64,000 nt of DNA from Stenotrophomonas sp. 610A2 (GCF_030549615.1 NZ_CP130832.1:1054001-1118000), one strand, 5' to 3'. Positions 41,993-51,558 are shown, counted from the first letter of the stretch. Notes: a model not told the origin generated them from the letters alone. Translations and numbers: made by a program.

Positions 41993-44269
41993 TTAGAACT
42001 CCGCGCCGACCGTCATGAAGATCTGCCGCGGGGCGCTGGCGTGGATGGCGTAGCGGGTGCCGTTGGGGTCGGTCGGGGCGAACGAGCTGAGCTGACCGGC
42101 GTAGCGCTTGTTGGTCAGGTTGGTGACGTTCAAGGACACCTTGACGTTCTGCAGGCCCAGGCCGGGGCCGAAGCTGTAACCACCGCCGGCATCGAAGGTG
42201 GTCACGCCCGGCACCGACTGGTCGTTGGTATAGGTGTAGTAGCGCTTGCCGGTGTACTTGCCGCGCAGGCTGGCGAACCAGCCATCATGGTTCCAGCTCA
42301 GCTCGCTGGATGCCATGCGCTGCGGTGTATCGACGGTGATCTTGCCGGCCACCGGCACGATCGCACCGCCGGAGACGTAATCGTCCTCATAGGTGGTCTT
42401 GTTCCAGGACAGCGCGTTGTACCACTGCAGGCCCTGCGTCGGCTTGAGGATGAAGGTCAGCTCCGCGCCCTGGCTCTTCACCGAGCCGACGTTGATGAAG
42501 CGGGTGATGCACTCCGGACGTGTGCCGACTTCGATGCTGGTGCAGGGGTTGAGCGAGAGCAGGCGGTTGTCGAACATCACGTGATACGCCGCCAGCGATG
42601 CCTGGTACCTGGCACCGAAGCTGCGGAAGCCGGCTTCAAAGGTCTTGGATTTCTCCGGTTCCAATCCTGCGCTGGCGGCAAAGGATTCAGGCGACACCTG
42701 CAGCGGGCCGCCGCTGCCACCTCCGACAAAGGCGGCGATGTTCTCTGCATACGAGGCAAACAGCTCGTTGTTGGCATTGAGCTTGAAGCCGAGGCCCAAC
42801 TGCGGCAGCAGCGATTCCTTGGCGGTCAGCGTGCCGGAGGCGAATTTCTGTTCGGTGCCGGGCTGTGCAGTGGCGCGCATGCGCGTGTTCGGACTCTTGA
42901 TGCCGACATCCACGGTCAGGCGTTCATCGAGGAAAAGCATGCGGTCCTGCACATAGAACTGGCGGGTGCGGATATCGAAATCCTGGTCGAACAGGCGACG
43001 GTCCGGATTCTTGAGGTAGGTGTCGTCTAGGAACGGGCCGTCGATGTAGTAAAAGTTGCGCTCGACGTTGTGGTCGTTCTGCTCGAACCACAGGCCGGCT
43101 TCCAGCTCATGGATGCCGACCGTCCACGACAGCGCAGCGGTCAGTCCCTGGCGGTCGATGGTGTAGTTGGTGCTGCGGATCGAGATCGGCAGCATCTTGT
43201 CGGTGCCGGGATTGGAAGGCTGGCCCGGCGCCCACCAATGGCCCTGGCCACGGTTGTCGTGATGGTAGGCCAGCAGCTTGAGGTTGAGTCCGTCACCGAG
43301 ATGCAGGTTGGCATCGAGTGAGTAGAGGTTGTCATCGCGCAAGGCGCGGCTCTGGTAATAGGCATCGTCGATGCTGTTGACGCCGCCGGAGAACGCGCAG
43401 CGGTCTGCATCGAAGGTTCCCGGTGCGCAGTACGCGGCAGCGACGGCGCGGTCCCAATCCGGTGCATAGATGTTCCAGTCATAGCCCAGGCCACGCTGCA
43501 GCATGCTCTTGGACAGGTAGGCGTAGTTGGCCTGGCTGGCCCGCGAAGTGGCAACGAAGGCGCCGAAACGATGATCGCCCACGTTCCACACTGCCTTGGC
43601 GTTGAACTGGCGCGTGGTCTGGTTCTGGTGTGGCGCGGCCCACATGTCGGCGTCCTGGTGCACGCCGGAGACATAGGCGGAGAAGCCATTCAGGTCGCCG
43701 GTATCCACGCGCAGATAACCGCGGCGCTGGTTGTCATCGCCGACGGTGACGCTGGCACGGCCGCCGAACACCGTGGATGGATCCTGCGAGAAGTACTGGA
43801 TTGCCCCGCCCAGGTTGCTGGTCGAAGCCACGCCCAGCGAGCCGATGCCCTGTGACAACTCTGCGCCGCCCAGGTTCTCGGCGATGATGGCGCGGGCGAT
43901 GCTCAGGCCGTTGTAGTTGCCATAGCTGTTGTCGCCGAGCGGGATGCCATCAAGCGTATAGCCCAAGCGGGTCTTGTCGAAACCGCGCAGGCTGATGGTC
44001 TGCGATTCTTCGTTGGCACCGAAGGCATCATTGGACTGCACGGATACACCAGGCAGGCGATCAAGAATCTTCTGGCCGCTGCTGCCCGGCGGCAACACCT
44101 GCTTGTCGACTTCGCCGATACGCTGCACCTGGCGGGTCTGGCCTTGGCCGATCACCGAGATGGTATGCAGTGTCTGCGCAGAGGCACCGCTGTCTGCAGC
44201 GGCTTCGGCGAAGGCGTGGTTTGTGCACAGGGCGAGGGTGATGGCGAAGCTGAGGCGTTGGAGATTCAT
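41993..44269 (-). CDS. TonB-dependent receptor, probable tricarboxylate (or ferric-tricarboxylate) type
   Basis: 758 residues. Signal peptide about 1-21 (ends AFA), TonB-box-like HTISVIGQG, plug (about 50-165, with TISLRGFDKTRLGYTLDGIPLGD in parts), then a barrel ending in Phe (MTVGAEF). A FecA-like outline. It lies at the 3' side of a minus-strand set with a CitMHS transporter and a porin, so uptake of citrate or a metal-citrate is inferred from context. I saw no Fur box in its upstream gap. Confidence 0.85.
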   Translation of the reverse strand: MNLQRLSFAITLALCTNHAFAEAAADSGASAQTLHTISVIGQGQTRQVQRIGEVDKQVLPPGSSGQKILDRLPGVSVQSNDAFGANEESQTISLRGFDKTRLGYTLDGIPLGDNSYGNYNGLSIARAIIAENLGGAELSQGIGSLGVASTSNLGGAIQYFSQDPSTVFGGRASVTVGDDNQRRGYLRVDTGDLNGFSAYVSGVHQDADMWAAPHQNQTTRQFNAKAVWNVGDHRFGAFVATSRASQANYAYLSKSMLQRGLGYDWNIYAPDWDRAVAAAYCAPGTFDADRCAFSGGVNSIDDAYYQSRALRDDNLYSLDANLHLGDGLNLKLLAYHHDNRGQGHWWAPGQPSNPGTDKMLPISIRSTNYTIDRQGLTAALSWTVGIHELEAGLWFEQNDHNVERNFYYIDGPFLDDTYLKNPDRRLFDQDFDIRTRQFYVQDRMLFLDERLTVDVGIKSPNTRMRATAQPGTEQKFASGTLTAKESLLPQLGLGFKLNANNELFASYAENIAAFVGGGSGGPLQVSPESFAASAGLEPEKSKTFEAGFRSFGARYQASLAAYHVMFDNRLLSLNPCTSIEVGTRPECITRFINVGSVKSQGAELTFILKPTQGLQWYNALSWNKTTYEDDYVSGGAIVPVAGKITVDTPQRMASSELSWNHDGWFASLRGKYTGKRYYTYTNDQSVPGVTTFDAGGGYSFGPGLGLQNVKVSLNVTNLTNKRYAGQLSSFAPTDPNGTRYAIHASAPRQIFMTVGAEF

Positions 44270-44460
44270 TGTCTACCGGGTCCATGGAAAGGCCGGCGTG
44301 TACGCCGGTCCAAGGAGCCTGTCGGACGATTGTTAAAGCTCGTTTACGCAGATGCGAAACATTGCTGTTCCACGGTGTTTTGCGCACAGATGCGAGCAGA
44401 AGTGCGACGCAGTCGATATGAAATACCAGACGCTCGACAGCAACGGTGCGCAGGCCTCCC

Positions 44461-44490
44461 AAAAGAAAACGCCGCGACAAAGCGCGGCGT
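44461..44490 (-). terminator. Terminator after the phbB-like gene
   Basis: On the minus strand ACGCCGCG, loop CTTTGT, CGCGGCGT is followed by TTTCTTTT. It is 28 bp beyond the reductase stop, so that gene and the TonB receptor are probably separate transcripts. The 248-bp gap to the receptor start is otherwise unremarkable apart from a 6-bp hairpin. Confidence 0.88.
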
Positions 44491-44517
44491 CTGGTGTTGA
44501 ATCCATCAATCGCAACA

Positions 44518-45258
44518 TCAACCCATGTACAGACCACCGTTGACCGGATAGTCAGCACCGGTGACATAGGCCGCATCATCACTGGCCAGCCACGCGCACA
44601 GCGCAGCTACCTCTTCGGGCTTGCCGAGGCGGCGGATCGGTACCGAGGCCGCAAGCCGGTCCAATACATCCGGCGGGAAGCTGCTGATCGCCTGGCTGGC
44701 GATGTAGCCCGGTGAAATGGTGTTGACGGTGACACCGCGCGCAGCGACCTCGGCAGCAAGCGCGCGGCTGAAGCCGTGCATCGCAGCCTTGGCCGTTGCG
44801 TAGTTGACCTGGCCGATCTGGCCCTTCTGCGCACTGACCGAGCCGATGTTGATGATGCGGCCCCAGTTCTGGTTGGTCATGCCATCGACCACCTGTTTGC
44901 TCAGGTTGAACAAGGTGTTGAGGTTGGAGGCGATCACCGCATTCCAATCCTCGGTGCTCATCTGCCGGAACAGCATGTCGCGGCTGCCGCCGGAATTGTT
45001 GACCAGCACATCCACTTCGCCCACTTCCGCACGCACCTTGGCGAACGCAGCGGTGGTGGAATCCCAGTCGGCGGCATTGCCTTCGGACACGATGAAGTCG
45101 AAGCCGAGTTCGCGCTGCTCGCGGATCCAGTTGGCCTTGCGCGGTGAATCCGGCGCGCAGCCTGCCACCACCGTGTGGCCGGCGCGGGCCAGGGATTGGC
45201 AGATGGCAGTGCCTACACTGCCCATGCCACTGGTGACGTAAGCGATACGTAGCGTCAT
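44518..45258 (-). CDS. phbB: Acetoacetyl-CoA reductase-like short-chain dehydrogenase
   Basis: 246 residues from ATG 45258, with GGAG 6 bp upstream. SDR features: a cofactor loop TSGMGSVGTAICQSL in place of the usual TGGxxGIG, NNSGGSRD, catalytic Ser in NIGSVSAQKGQIGQ, and YATAKAAMHGF (Tyr and Lys). The closest family is PhbB, which makes 3-hydroxybutyryl-CoA for polyester synthesis. There is no phaA or phaC nearby; it lies within the citrate-type locus, 31 bp after the transporter, with its own terminator. Confidence 0.85.
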   Translation of the reverse strand: MTLRIAYVTSGMGSVGTAICQSLARAGHTVVAGCAPDSPRKANWIREQRELGFDFIVSEGNAADWDSTTAAFAKVRAEVGEVDVLVNNSGGSRDMLFRQMSTEDWNAVIASNLNTLFNLSKQVVDGMTNQNWGRIINIGSVSAQKGQIGQVNYATAKAAMHGFSRALAAEVAARGVTVNTISPGYIASQAISSFPPDVLDRLAASVPIRRLGKPEEVAALCAWLASDDAAYVTGADYPVNGGLYMG

Positions 45259-45289
45259 GGTGCTCTCCAATGCGTCAGGTAGGTGCCGC

Positions 45290-46621
45290 TCAGGCGGCCA
45301 GTGGATACAGGGCGAACAGCAGGCTGCCGGCCATCAGGATCATGGAGATCAGCACAGCCCACTTCAGGGTGAACTTCTGGTGGTCAGCGAAGTCGACCTT
45401 GGCCAAGCCAACCAAGAGATAGGTCGATGGCACCAGCGGGCTCAACAGATGTACCGGCTGTCCGGCCAGCGAGGCGCGCGCCATTTCCACCGGGGTGATG
45501 CCGTAGTGACCCGCCGCTTCGGACAGGATCGGCAGCACGCCGAAATAGAAGGCGTCATTGGACATGAAGAAAGTGAAGGGCATCGATGCCACGGCGGTGA
45601 TCACCGCCAGGTACGGCCCCCAGGCTTCCGGAATCACCGACAGGAAGCCGCGTGACATCGCCTCGACCATGCCGGTGTTGGACAGGATGCCGGTGAAGAT
45701 GCCCGCGGCGAAGATCAGCGACACCACCGACAGCACATTGCCTGCATGGTTGACCACGCGGCGGCGCTGCTCGGCCAGGTTCGGGTAGTTGATCACCAGC
45801 GCGATGGCGAAGCCCACCATGAACAGCACCGGCATCGGCAGCAGGCCGATCACCAGCGCGGCCATCAGTGCCAGGGTCAGCGCGAAGTTGACCCACAGCA
45901 GCTTGGGCCGCTTGGTGTCTTCGGCATCTTCCACCGTCGGCAGTGCATCGCTGTCATCGGAGACGCTGGCGTCCATCCACGAGCCACCCTGCGGCAGGGC
46001 AACCACACCGAGGCGACGGCGTTCCTTCATGCCCAGGTACCAGGCCAGTGCAAGAATGCCGGCGCAGGCCAGCACCATCGCCGGAATCAGTGGCACGAAC
46101 ACATCGGCCGGATCCACATGCAGTGCTGTGGCAGCACGCGCGGTCGGGCCGCCCCATGGGGTGAGGTTCATCACGCCACCGGCGAGGATGGTCACGCAGG
46201 TCATGCTCAGCGCGTTCATGCCCAGCCGGCGGTACAGCGGCAGCATCGCCGACACGGTGATCATGTAGGTGGTGGAGCCATCGCCATCGAGCGAGATCAG
46301 CATCGCCAGCACGGCGGTGCCCATCACGATCTTCAGCGGGTCACCCTTGACGATGCGCAGGATGATGCGCACCAGCGGGTCGAACAGGCCGGCGTCGATC
46401 ATCACCCCGAAGTAGAGAATGGCGAACATCAGCATCACGCCGGTCGGCGCAATCTTCTTGATGCCGTCGAGCATCATGTCATCGAGGCCGGCACCGAAGC
46501 CGCCGATCAGGGCGAACACGATGGGTACGGTAATCAGGGCGACCAGCGGCGACAGTCGTTTGCTCATGATGAGATACATGAACGTCAGGACCATGCCGAA
46601 GCCGAGGATGGTCAGCATCAT
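45290..46621 (-). CDS. CitMHS family metal-citrate/proton symporter
   Basis: 443 residues with about 11 helices and the CitMHS pattern: MLTILGFGMVLTFMYLIMSKR at the start, the LISLDGDGSTTYMITVSAMLPLYRRLGM block (about 108-135), NLTPWGGPTARAATAL (about 152-167) and FTFFMSNDAFYFGVLPI (about 350-366). It carries citrate, usually complexed with Mg or Ca, across the inner membrane. Located between the porin gene and the phbB-like gene on the minus strand. Confidence 0.92.
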   Translation of the reverse strand: MMLTILGFGMVLTFMYLIMSKRLSPLVALITVPIVFALIGGFGAGLDDMMLDGIKKIAPTGVMLMFAILYFGVMIDAGLFDPLVRIILRIVKGDPLKIVMGTAVLAMLISLDGDGSTTYMITVSAMLPLYRRLGMNALSMTCVTILAGGVMNLTPWGGPTARAATALHVDPADVFVPLIPAMVLACAGILALAWYLGMKERRRLGVVALPQGGSWMDASVSDDSDALPTVEDAEDTKRPKLLWVNFALTLALMAALVIGLLPMPVLFMVGFAIALVINYPNLAEQRRRVVNHAGNVLSVVSLIFAAGIFTGILSNTGMVEAMSRGFLSVIPEAWGPYLAVITAVASMPFTFFMSNDAFYFGVLPILSEAAGHYGITPVEMARASLAGQPVHLLSPLVPSTYLLVGLAKVDFADHQKFTLKWAVLISMILMAGSLLFALYPLAA

Positions 46622-46660
46622 CTGCAGACTCCTTGAAGGGACAGGACGGGGAAGAGGTGT

Positions 46661-47836
46661 TTAGAAATCGAACTGCAGGCGACCGGTGACCGCGCGGGTG
46701 TGGTCCACGGTGGTATCGGTCAGGCGGTTGCGGTTGCGGCTTTCAATCAGGTTGAGCATGAAGCGCAGGTTGTCGCGCAGGTACCAGTTACCGGCCAGGG
46801 TCCAGGCTTCAGTGCTGCCGTTGCGCAGGTCGGGTTGGCCATCAAGGTGCTGGTTGCCGCGCATCTGGTCGTAGCGCAGGGCGACTTCAAACGCGCCTGG
46901 CTTGTGGCGGATATCCTTGATGCGGGCGAAGCGACCGGTCTTGCGGTCGTAGCTGCGCGACTCGCCGGTGACGAACCAGCTGAGCATGCCGTAGGCCGCC
47001 ATCACCTCGCCGCGCTGCGCGCCATCGTCGAAGGTGGCGCCGCTGAACTCGCCCTGCCATGACAGCGGGCCGCGCACCTGCGCGTATTCCAGCGACCACT
47101 TGTTGACGTCGGTATCGCGACCGGCCGAGAAGTCGACCAGGGTCAGTCGGCTTTCATCGGACAGATGGCCGGCCGGGCGCGGGCGGATGCGCAAGGCAGG
47201 AACGCCATTCACGCCGGGGTTGTCATAGGCCTCGCGGGCCAGCGACAGGCCCAGGTGCAGCACGTCGCCAGCGGCCGGGCTCGGCGCCCAGGTGACGCGG
47301 CCACCCGCAGCGCGGCCCTTTACCTGCCAGGCATCGATGCTTTCCAGGCTGTAGACGCTTGCCGCCCAGGTCATGTCGCCCGGGTTGGCCTGCCATGAGG
47401 CGCCGAGGCGATACAGCGGGGCCAGGCTGGTGCCGGCGTTGCCGCGTTCCAGGAAGCTGCCGTAGTTGGAGCCGGTGCGGTCGTCCAGCGAGTAGTACTG
47501 CTTGAACTGGCCCACGGTCAGGCGCCCGGCATCGCCGAAGCTGCGGCTGACGTAGACGTCCTTGGCTTCGGGGCGGTCGCCGGAGAAGTCAGCTTCCAGC
47601 TTGTAGTCGACGACGAAGAACTTGCCGGACACATCCAGCCAGGCGCGACGGATCTCGGTGTCGTCCTTGTTCGGGGTACCACGGTGGTCATTGTCGAAGC
47701 TGGCGAAATCCAGATGCAGGCGGCCGCCGATGGTGGCTGTGACCGGACCTTCGTCTTCTGCGGCCAGCGCCGGAGCGCCAAGGCATAGCAGGACAGCGGC
47801 AGCGAGGCTGCGCTTTTGGAAAACACTCAGTTCCAC
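46661..47836 (-). CDS. OprO/OprP family phosphate-selective-type porin
   Basis: 391 residues. Signal peptide about 1-25 (ends ALA), then a 16-strand porin with many alternating strands. Family segments: IGGRLHLDFASFDND, EIRRAWLDVSGKFFVVDYKLEADF, and a Phe at the C-terminus (RLQFDF). Annotated phosphate-selective by family, but next to a citrate transporter it more likely passes anionic tricarboxylates across the outer membrane. It is the first gene of the minus-strand set; the divergent regulator starts 188 bp away, so the promoter lies between. Confidence 0.88.
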   Translation of the reverse strand: MELSVFQKRSLAAAVLLCLGAPALAAEDEGPVTATIGGRLHLDFASFDNDHRGTPNKDDTEIRRAWLDVSGKFFVVDYKLEADFSGDRPEAKDVYVSRSFGDAGRLTVGQFKQYYSLDDRTGSNYGSFLERGNAGTSLAPLYRLGASWQANPGDMTWAASVYSLESIDAWQVKGRAAGGRVTWAPSPAAGDVLHLGLSLAREAYDNPGVNGVPALRIRPRPAGHLSDESRLTLVDFSAGRDTDVNKWSLEYAQVRGPLSWQGEFSGATFDDGAQRGEVMAAYGMLSWFVTGESRSYDRKTGRFARIKDIRHKPGAFEVALRYDQMRGNQHLDGQPDLRNGSTEAWTLAGNWYLRDNLRFMLNLIESRNRNRLTDTTVDHTRAVTGRLQFDF

Positions 47837-48023
47837 AAACCCTCCCAGGTGCGCGCCAGGCGCGCGGCAAACATGGGCACCTGCTGGTGCGTGGGCGCAG
47901 TCTGGAGGGGACTAGCTGTCATCCGCCTGTCAGGGGTTTGTGCGGCGCAACAATGCGGGGCCGGCACTGCGTCTTTGCGGCTTCCGCGTTAGCATTCGCG
48001 CCTTCCCGATACTTTCCACCGCG

Positions 48024-48713
48024 ATGCGCCTGCTGCTGGTTGAAGACAATGCGGATCTGGCCGACGCCATCATTCGTCGCATGCGCCGTAACGGCCACGC
48101 GGTGGATTGGCAGGCCGACGGCATGGGCGCGGCCAGCGTGCTGCGCTACCAGAGCTTCGATCTGGTGGTGCTGGATATCGGCCTGCCCAAGCTCGATGGC
48201 CTGCGCGTGCTGGCGGGCATGCGCGAGCGCGGCGACAGCACACCGGTGCTGATGCTGACCGCCCGCGATGGCATCGAGGATCGCGTGCAGGCGCTGGATG
48301 TTGGCGCAGACGACTATCTGGGCAAGCCCTTCGATTTCCGCGAATTCGAAGCCCGTTGCCGGGTGTTGCTGCGTCGCGGCCGTGGCCAGGCCAGCGAAGT
48401 GGTGCAGATCGGCAGCTTCCAGTTCGACAATGCCGCGCACCGGGTCAGCCTGGATGGCGAGGTGATCGAACTGCCGAACCGCGAGTTCCGCCTGCTGGAG
48501 ATCCTGGTCGGCCGGCTCGGGCAGGTCGTCGGCAAGGATGAGATCGGCAAGGGATTGTTCGGTTTCGACGACGAAGCTGGACCCAATGCCATCGAGCTGT
48601 ATATCGGGCGGCTGCGCAAGAAACTGGTGGCCGCACCAGTGCGCATCACCACCGTGCGTGGCGTGGGCTACATGCTGGAAGCCAGCGACGGCGGTACCGA
48701 TGGCGACGGCTGA
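48024..48713 (+). CDS. TctD-like response regulator
   Basis: 229 residues from ATG 48024. Receiver: LLLVEDNADL, Asp51 in VVLDIGLPKLDG, MLTARD, and Lys101 in YLGKPFD. Winged-helix output domain from about 130, ending in TVRGVGYML. OmpR class, closest to TctD regulators of tricarboxylate uptake. It is divergent from the porin-transporter genes, which it probably activates, and overlaps the kinase gene by 14 bp. Confidence 0.9.
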   Translation: MRLLLVEDNADLADAIIRRMRRNGHAVDWQADGMGAASVLRYQSFDLVVLDIGLPKLDGLRVLAGMRERGDSTPVLMLTARDGIEDRVQALDVGADDYLGKPFDFREFEARCRVLLRRGRGQASEVVQIGSFQFDNAAHRVSLDGEVIELPNREFRLLEILVGRLGQVVGKDEIGKGLFGFDDEAGPNAIELYIGRLRKKLVAAPVRITTVRGVGYMLEASDGGTDGDG

Positions 48714-50085
48714 GGTCCGTACTTCCGGTTCATTGCGGCGCACCTTGATGCTGTACCTGGGCGCGTTGCTGGCGGTATTCGCGGTGGCCTTGCTGTTCGC
48801 CGCGCGCGACTACGGGCAGCGTGCGGCGAATCGCTCCTACGACCATCTGCTGGTGTCTTCGGCGCTGTCCATCGCCGATTCGGTGGCATTGGTGGATGGG
48901 CAATGGCAGGTGGATCTGCCATATGCGGCCCTGGACCTGCTGTCGATGGCGGAAGAAGACCGCGTGTTCTACCGCGTGGCCGATAGTCGTGGTCGCACCA
49001 TCACCGGCTACGAGGATCTTCCCCAGGCACCGCGCAGGAGTGGCAGCCAGCCGCAGCTGTTCGATGCCGAGTACAGCGGTGAGAAGGTGCGCTTCGTGGT
49101 GGTCAAGCGCAGCTTCGCCGCCGCTTCTGCGCAGGGTGAAGTGCAGGTGCAGGTGGGGCAGACCCGTCGCGCCCGCGCCGAGCTGGCGCAGGAGATGGTC
49201 AACCGCGCGCTGATCGCGATCGGCGTGTTGTCGGCCTTGTTGCTGGCGCTGGTCGCCTTCGGTGTGCACCGCGCATTCCGCCCGCTGGTGCGCCTGGAGC
49301 GCGAGCTGTCGCGGCGTGAACCCTCCGACCTGAAACCGCTGGATTCGCATGTGCCGCGCGAGATGAACCAGATGGTTGCTGCCTTGAACCGCTTCATGGA
49401 GCGCCTGTCCAGCAGCAACGAAACCCTGCGTGCGTTCATGGCCGAAGCCGCGCACCAGATGCGTACGCCGCTGGCGGCATTGCGCGCGCAGGCACAGTTG
49501 GCACTGGATGAAGAAGAGCCCGAGGACATGCAGCGCAGCCTGCGTGCGATCGAGCGCAACGCCACCCATATGAGCCGCCTGCTGAACCAGCTGCTCAGCG
49601 ATGCCAGCGTCATCCATCGCTCCAACCTGCAGCGCTTCGCGCCGCTGGATCTTGTTGAAACCGTGCATCAGGCTTTGCATGAAGCACTACCGCAGGCAGG
49701 CCCGGCACCACGTGTGCAGCTGGCGATCACCACCGGTGCGGTGCAGGTCAATGGCGACGCCTTGCTGCTGCGCGAGGCGATCAAGAACCTGATCGACAAC
49801 GCGATGAAATACGGTGGCGATGGCCCGCTGCAGATCGCGCTGACCGTGCAGGACACGCAGGCGGTATTGACCATTGCCGACCACGGCCCCGGGATCAGTG
49901 CCGCTGATGCCGAACGCGTGTTCGAGCGCTTCGGGCGCGGTGAGAACGCGCCTGCCGGTGGCGCCGGCCTGGGCTTGGCCATCGTCAAGCGCGTGGTTGA
50001 AAGCCATGGCGGCAGCATCGACCTGAGCAATCGGCCCGAAGGCGGTCTGGTCGCCACCATCCATCTGCCAAGGCATGCCGCATGA
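48700..50085 (+). CDS. TctE-like sensor histidine kinase
   Basis: 461 residues from ATG 48700. Helix at about 14-34, a periplasmic TctE N-terminal-type domain (about 36-165, with ADSVALVDGQWQVDLPY), a second helix (about 168-190), HAMP, the H-box with His252 (EAAHQMRTPLAAL), the N-box NLIDNAMKYGG, and the G boxes ADHGPGI and GAGLGLAIV. It would sense the substrate state in the periplasm, probably together with the binding protein encoded next (ATGA overlap). Confidence 0.9.
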   Translation: MATAEVRTSGSLRRTLMLYLGALLAVFAVALLFAARDYGQRAANRSYDHLLVSSALSIADSVALVDGQWQVDLPYAALDLLSMAEEDRVFYRVADSRGRTITGYEDLPQAPRRSGSQPQLFDAEYSGEKVRFVVVKRSFAAASAQGEVQVQVGQTRRARAELAQEMVNRALIAIGVLSALLLALVAFGVHRAFRPLVRLERELSRREPSDLKPLDSHVPREMNQMVAALNRFMERLSSSNETLRAFMAEAAHQMRTPLAALRAQAQLALDEEEPEDMQRSLRAIERNATHMSRLLNQLLSDASVIHRSNLQRFAPLDLVETVHQALHEALPQAGPAPRVQLAITTGAVQVNGDALLLREAIKNLIDNAMKYGGDGPLQIALTVQDTQAVLTIADHGPGISAADAERVFERFGRGENAPAGGAGLGLAIVKRVVESHGGSIDLSNRPEGGLVATIHLPRHAA

Positions 50086-51134
50086 GCCGCTTGTTGATCC
50101 TGTTGTTTGGGCTGCTGTTGGCGCCATCTCTGATCGCCGCACCAGGCGATGTTCAGCGCTTCCCTGCGCAGGGCGTTGCGACCGAACAGCTGCGCATCCA
50201 TGGCACCACGGATATCGAAGTGTTCGCGGTGGTGATCGCCGACTACCAGCGCCTGCATCCGGGCACCGAAGTCGTTTATGAAGACATCATCACCCAGGAC
50301 CTGTACGCGCGTTTCCTGCGTGATCGCAACACGGCGAACGCACCGGATCTGCTGATTTCCAGCGGCATGGACCTGCAGACCAAGCTGGTCAACGATGGCC
50401 ACGCATTGCCGCACCGTTCGCCGCAGACCGAAGCCGTGCCTTCCTGGGCGAAGTGGCGCAATGAAGCCTTCGGCATCAGCTACGAACCGGTGGCGATGGT
50501 CTACAACACGCGTGCTTTGCCAGCGGCGAAAGTACCGCACACGCGTCGCCAACTGCTGGATCTGCTGCGTGCCGAAGGTGCACCGCTGCGCGGCAAGGTC
50601 GGCACCTACGATATCGAGCGCAGCAGTGTCGGCTATCTGCTGGCGACGCAGGATGCACAGCGCGGCAGCATCGCCGGTGCCTTGCTCGGCGCATTGGGCG
50701 ACAACGGTGTGGTACGTGAAGAACGCACCGGCGTGCTGTTGGACCAGGTCAGCAGCGGCAAGCTGTCGCTGGTCTACAACGTATTGGGCTCCTACGCGCA
50801 GGCGCGCATCGATGCTGGTGCGCCCCTGGGCATCGTCGAGCCGGAGGACTACACCCTGGTGGTGTTGCGCACGGCGGTGATTCCGCGCAACAGCCCGCAC
50901 CCGGCCGAGGGCAAACGCTTCCTCGACTACCTGTTGTCGGCGCGCGGCCAGCAGGTGTTGTCGCGCGAGGCGCGCTTGATGCCGATCATCCGCAACGGCG
51001 GTGGTGACAGCGATCCAGGCCAGAACCGGCGGCCGATCCAGCTTGGGCCGGGGCTGCTGGTTTACCTGGATGCGCTAAAGCGCCGCCAGTTCCTCGATGC
51101 CTGGCGCAGCAGCGTGGAGCCCAAGCCGCGCTGA
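50082..51134 (+). CDS. Periplasmic substrate-binding protein coupled to the two-component system
   Basis: 350 residues. Signal peptide about 1-20 (LLAPSLIAA). Type II binding-protein fold of the iron/thiamin family (LRIHGTTDIEVFAVVIADYQ, DLLISSGMDLQTKLVNDG, then the hinge near YEPVAMVYNTRALP and YTLVVLRTAVIPRNSPHP). No permease or ATPase gene is adjacent. Its start overlaps the kinase stop by 4 bp. This matches the arrangement of PgtC with the PgtAB system of Salmonella, where a binding-protein homologue takes part in signalling. A co-sensor role is therefore inferred. Confidence 0.85.
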   Translation: MSRLLILLFGLLLAPSLIAAPGDVQRFPAQGVATEQLRIHGTTDIEVFAVVIADYQRLHPGTEVVYEDIITQDLYARFLRDRNTANAPDLLISSGMDLQTKLVNDGHALPHRSPQTEAVPSWAKWRNEAFGISYEPVAMVYNTRALPAAKVPHTRRQLLDLLRAEGAPLRGKVGTYDIERSSVGYLLATQDAQRGSIAGALLGALGDNGVVREERTGVLLDQVSSGKLSLVYNVLGSYAQARIDAGAPLGIVEPEDYTLVVLRTAVIPRNSPHPAEGKRFLDYLLSARGQQVLSREARLMPIIRNGGGDSDPGQNRRPIQLGPGLLVYLDALKRRQFLDAWRSSVEPKPR

Positions 51135-51141
51135 GCGCGAC

Positions 51142-51558
51142 TCAGCGTGCCGGTGCGGGATTCTCTGTCATTGGTTGGCGCAGCGGATTGCTGCTGTCGG
51201 TCGAGGCGCACTGGCCTTTGACGCAACTACAGCCCTGGATCTCGGTGAAACCACAGACACTCATCATGCCCTTGGCCTGGCAGCTGGCTTGTACGCCGGC
51301 CGGGTCGGTGGGGCTGTTGACGTTGACGCAGGCCGGGTACTGACCGCAGCAGTTGCCGACGTTCTTCACCGTGCAATCGGCATCGACCTTGCAGCTGCTG
51401 TCGACCACGACGGGCGTGGCGGCAGGTTTGGCGGGTGTTGATGGTTCGCTGGCAGCGACTGGCGCGGGCGCTTGCGAGGTGACCGGCGCAGTGGCGGCCG
51501 GTGAGCTGCAGGCGGTGATCGCAAGCAGCAGGCAGAGCAGCAGTGACAGACGGAACAT
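51142..51558 (-). CDS. Cysteine-rich lipoprotein of unknown function
   Basis: 138 residues. Lipobox AITAC with Cys17, a Pro/Ala/Ser linker to about residue 50, then a compact domain with ten cysteines at 56, 62, 70, 71, 77, 93, 102, 110, 112 and 117. These could form five disulfides. I recognise no named family with certainty. Convergent with the binding-protein gene (7 bp between stops). Confidence 0.8.
   Translation of the reverse strand: MFRLSLLLCLLLAITACSSPAATAPVTSQAPAPVAASEPSTPAKPAATPVVVDSSCKVDADCTVKNVGNCCGQYPACVNVNSPTDPAGVQASCQAKGMMSVCGFTEIQGCSCVKGQCASTDSSNPLRQPMTENPAPAR

Noticed and set aside
44292..44309. Regulatory hairpin or riboswitch ahead of the TonB receptor
   Set aside because: Only a 6-bp perfect stem, with no further conserved structure and no T-run.
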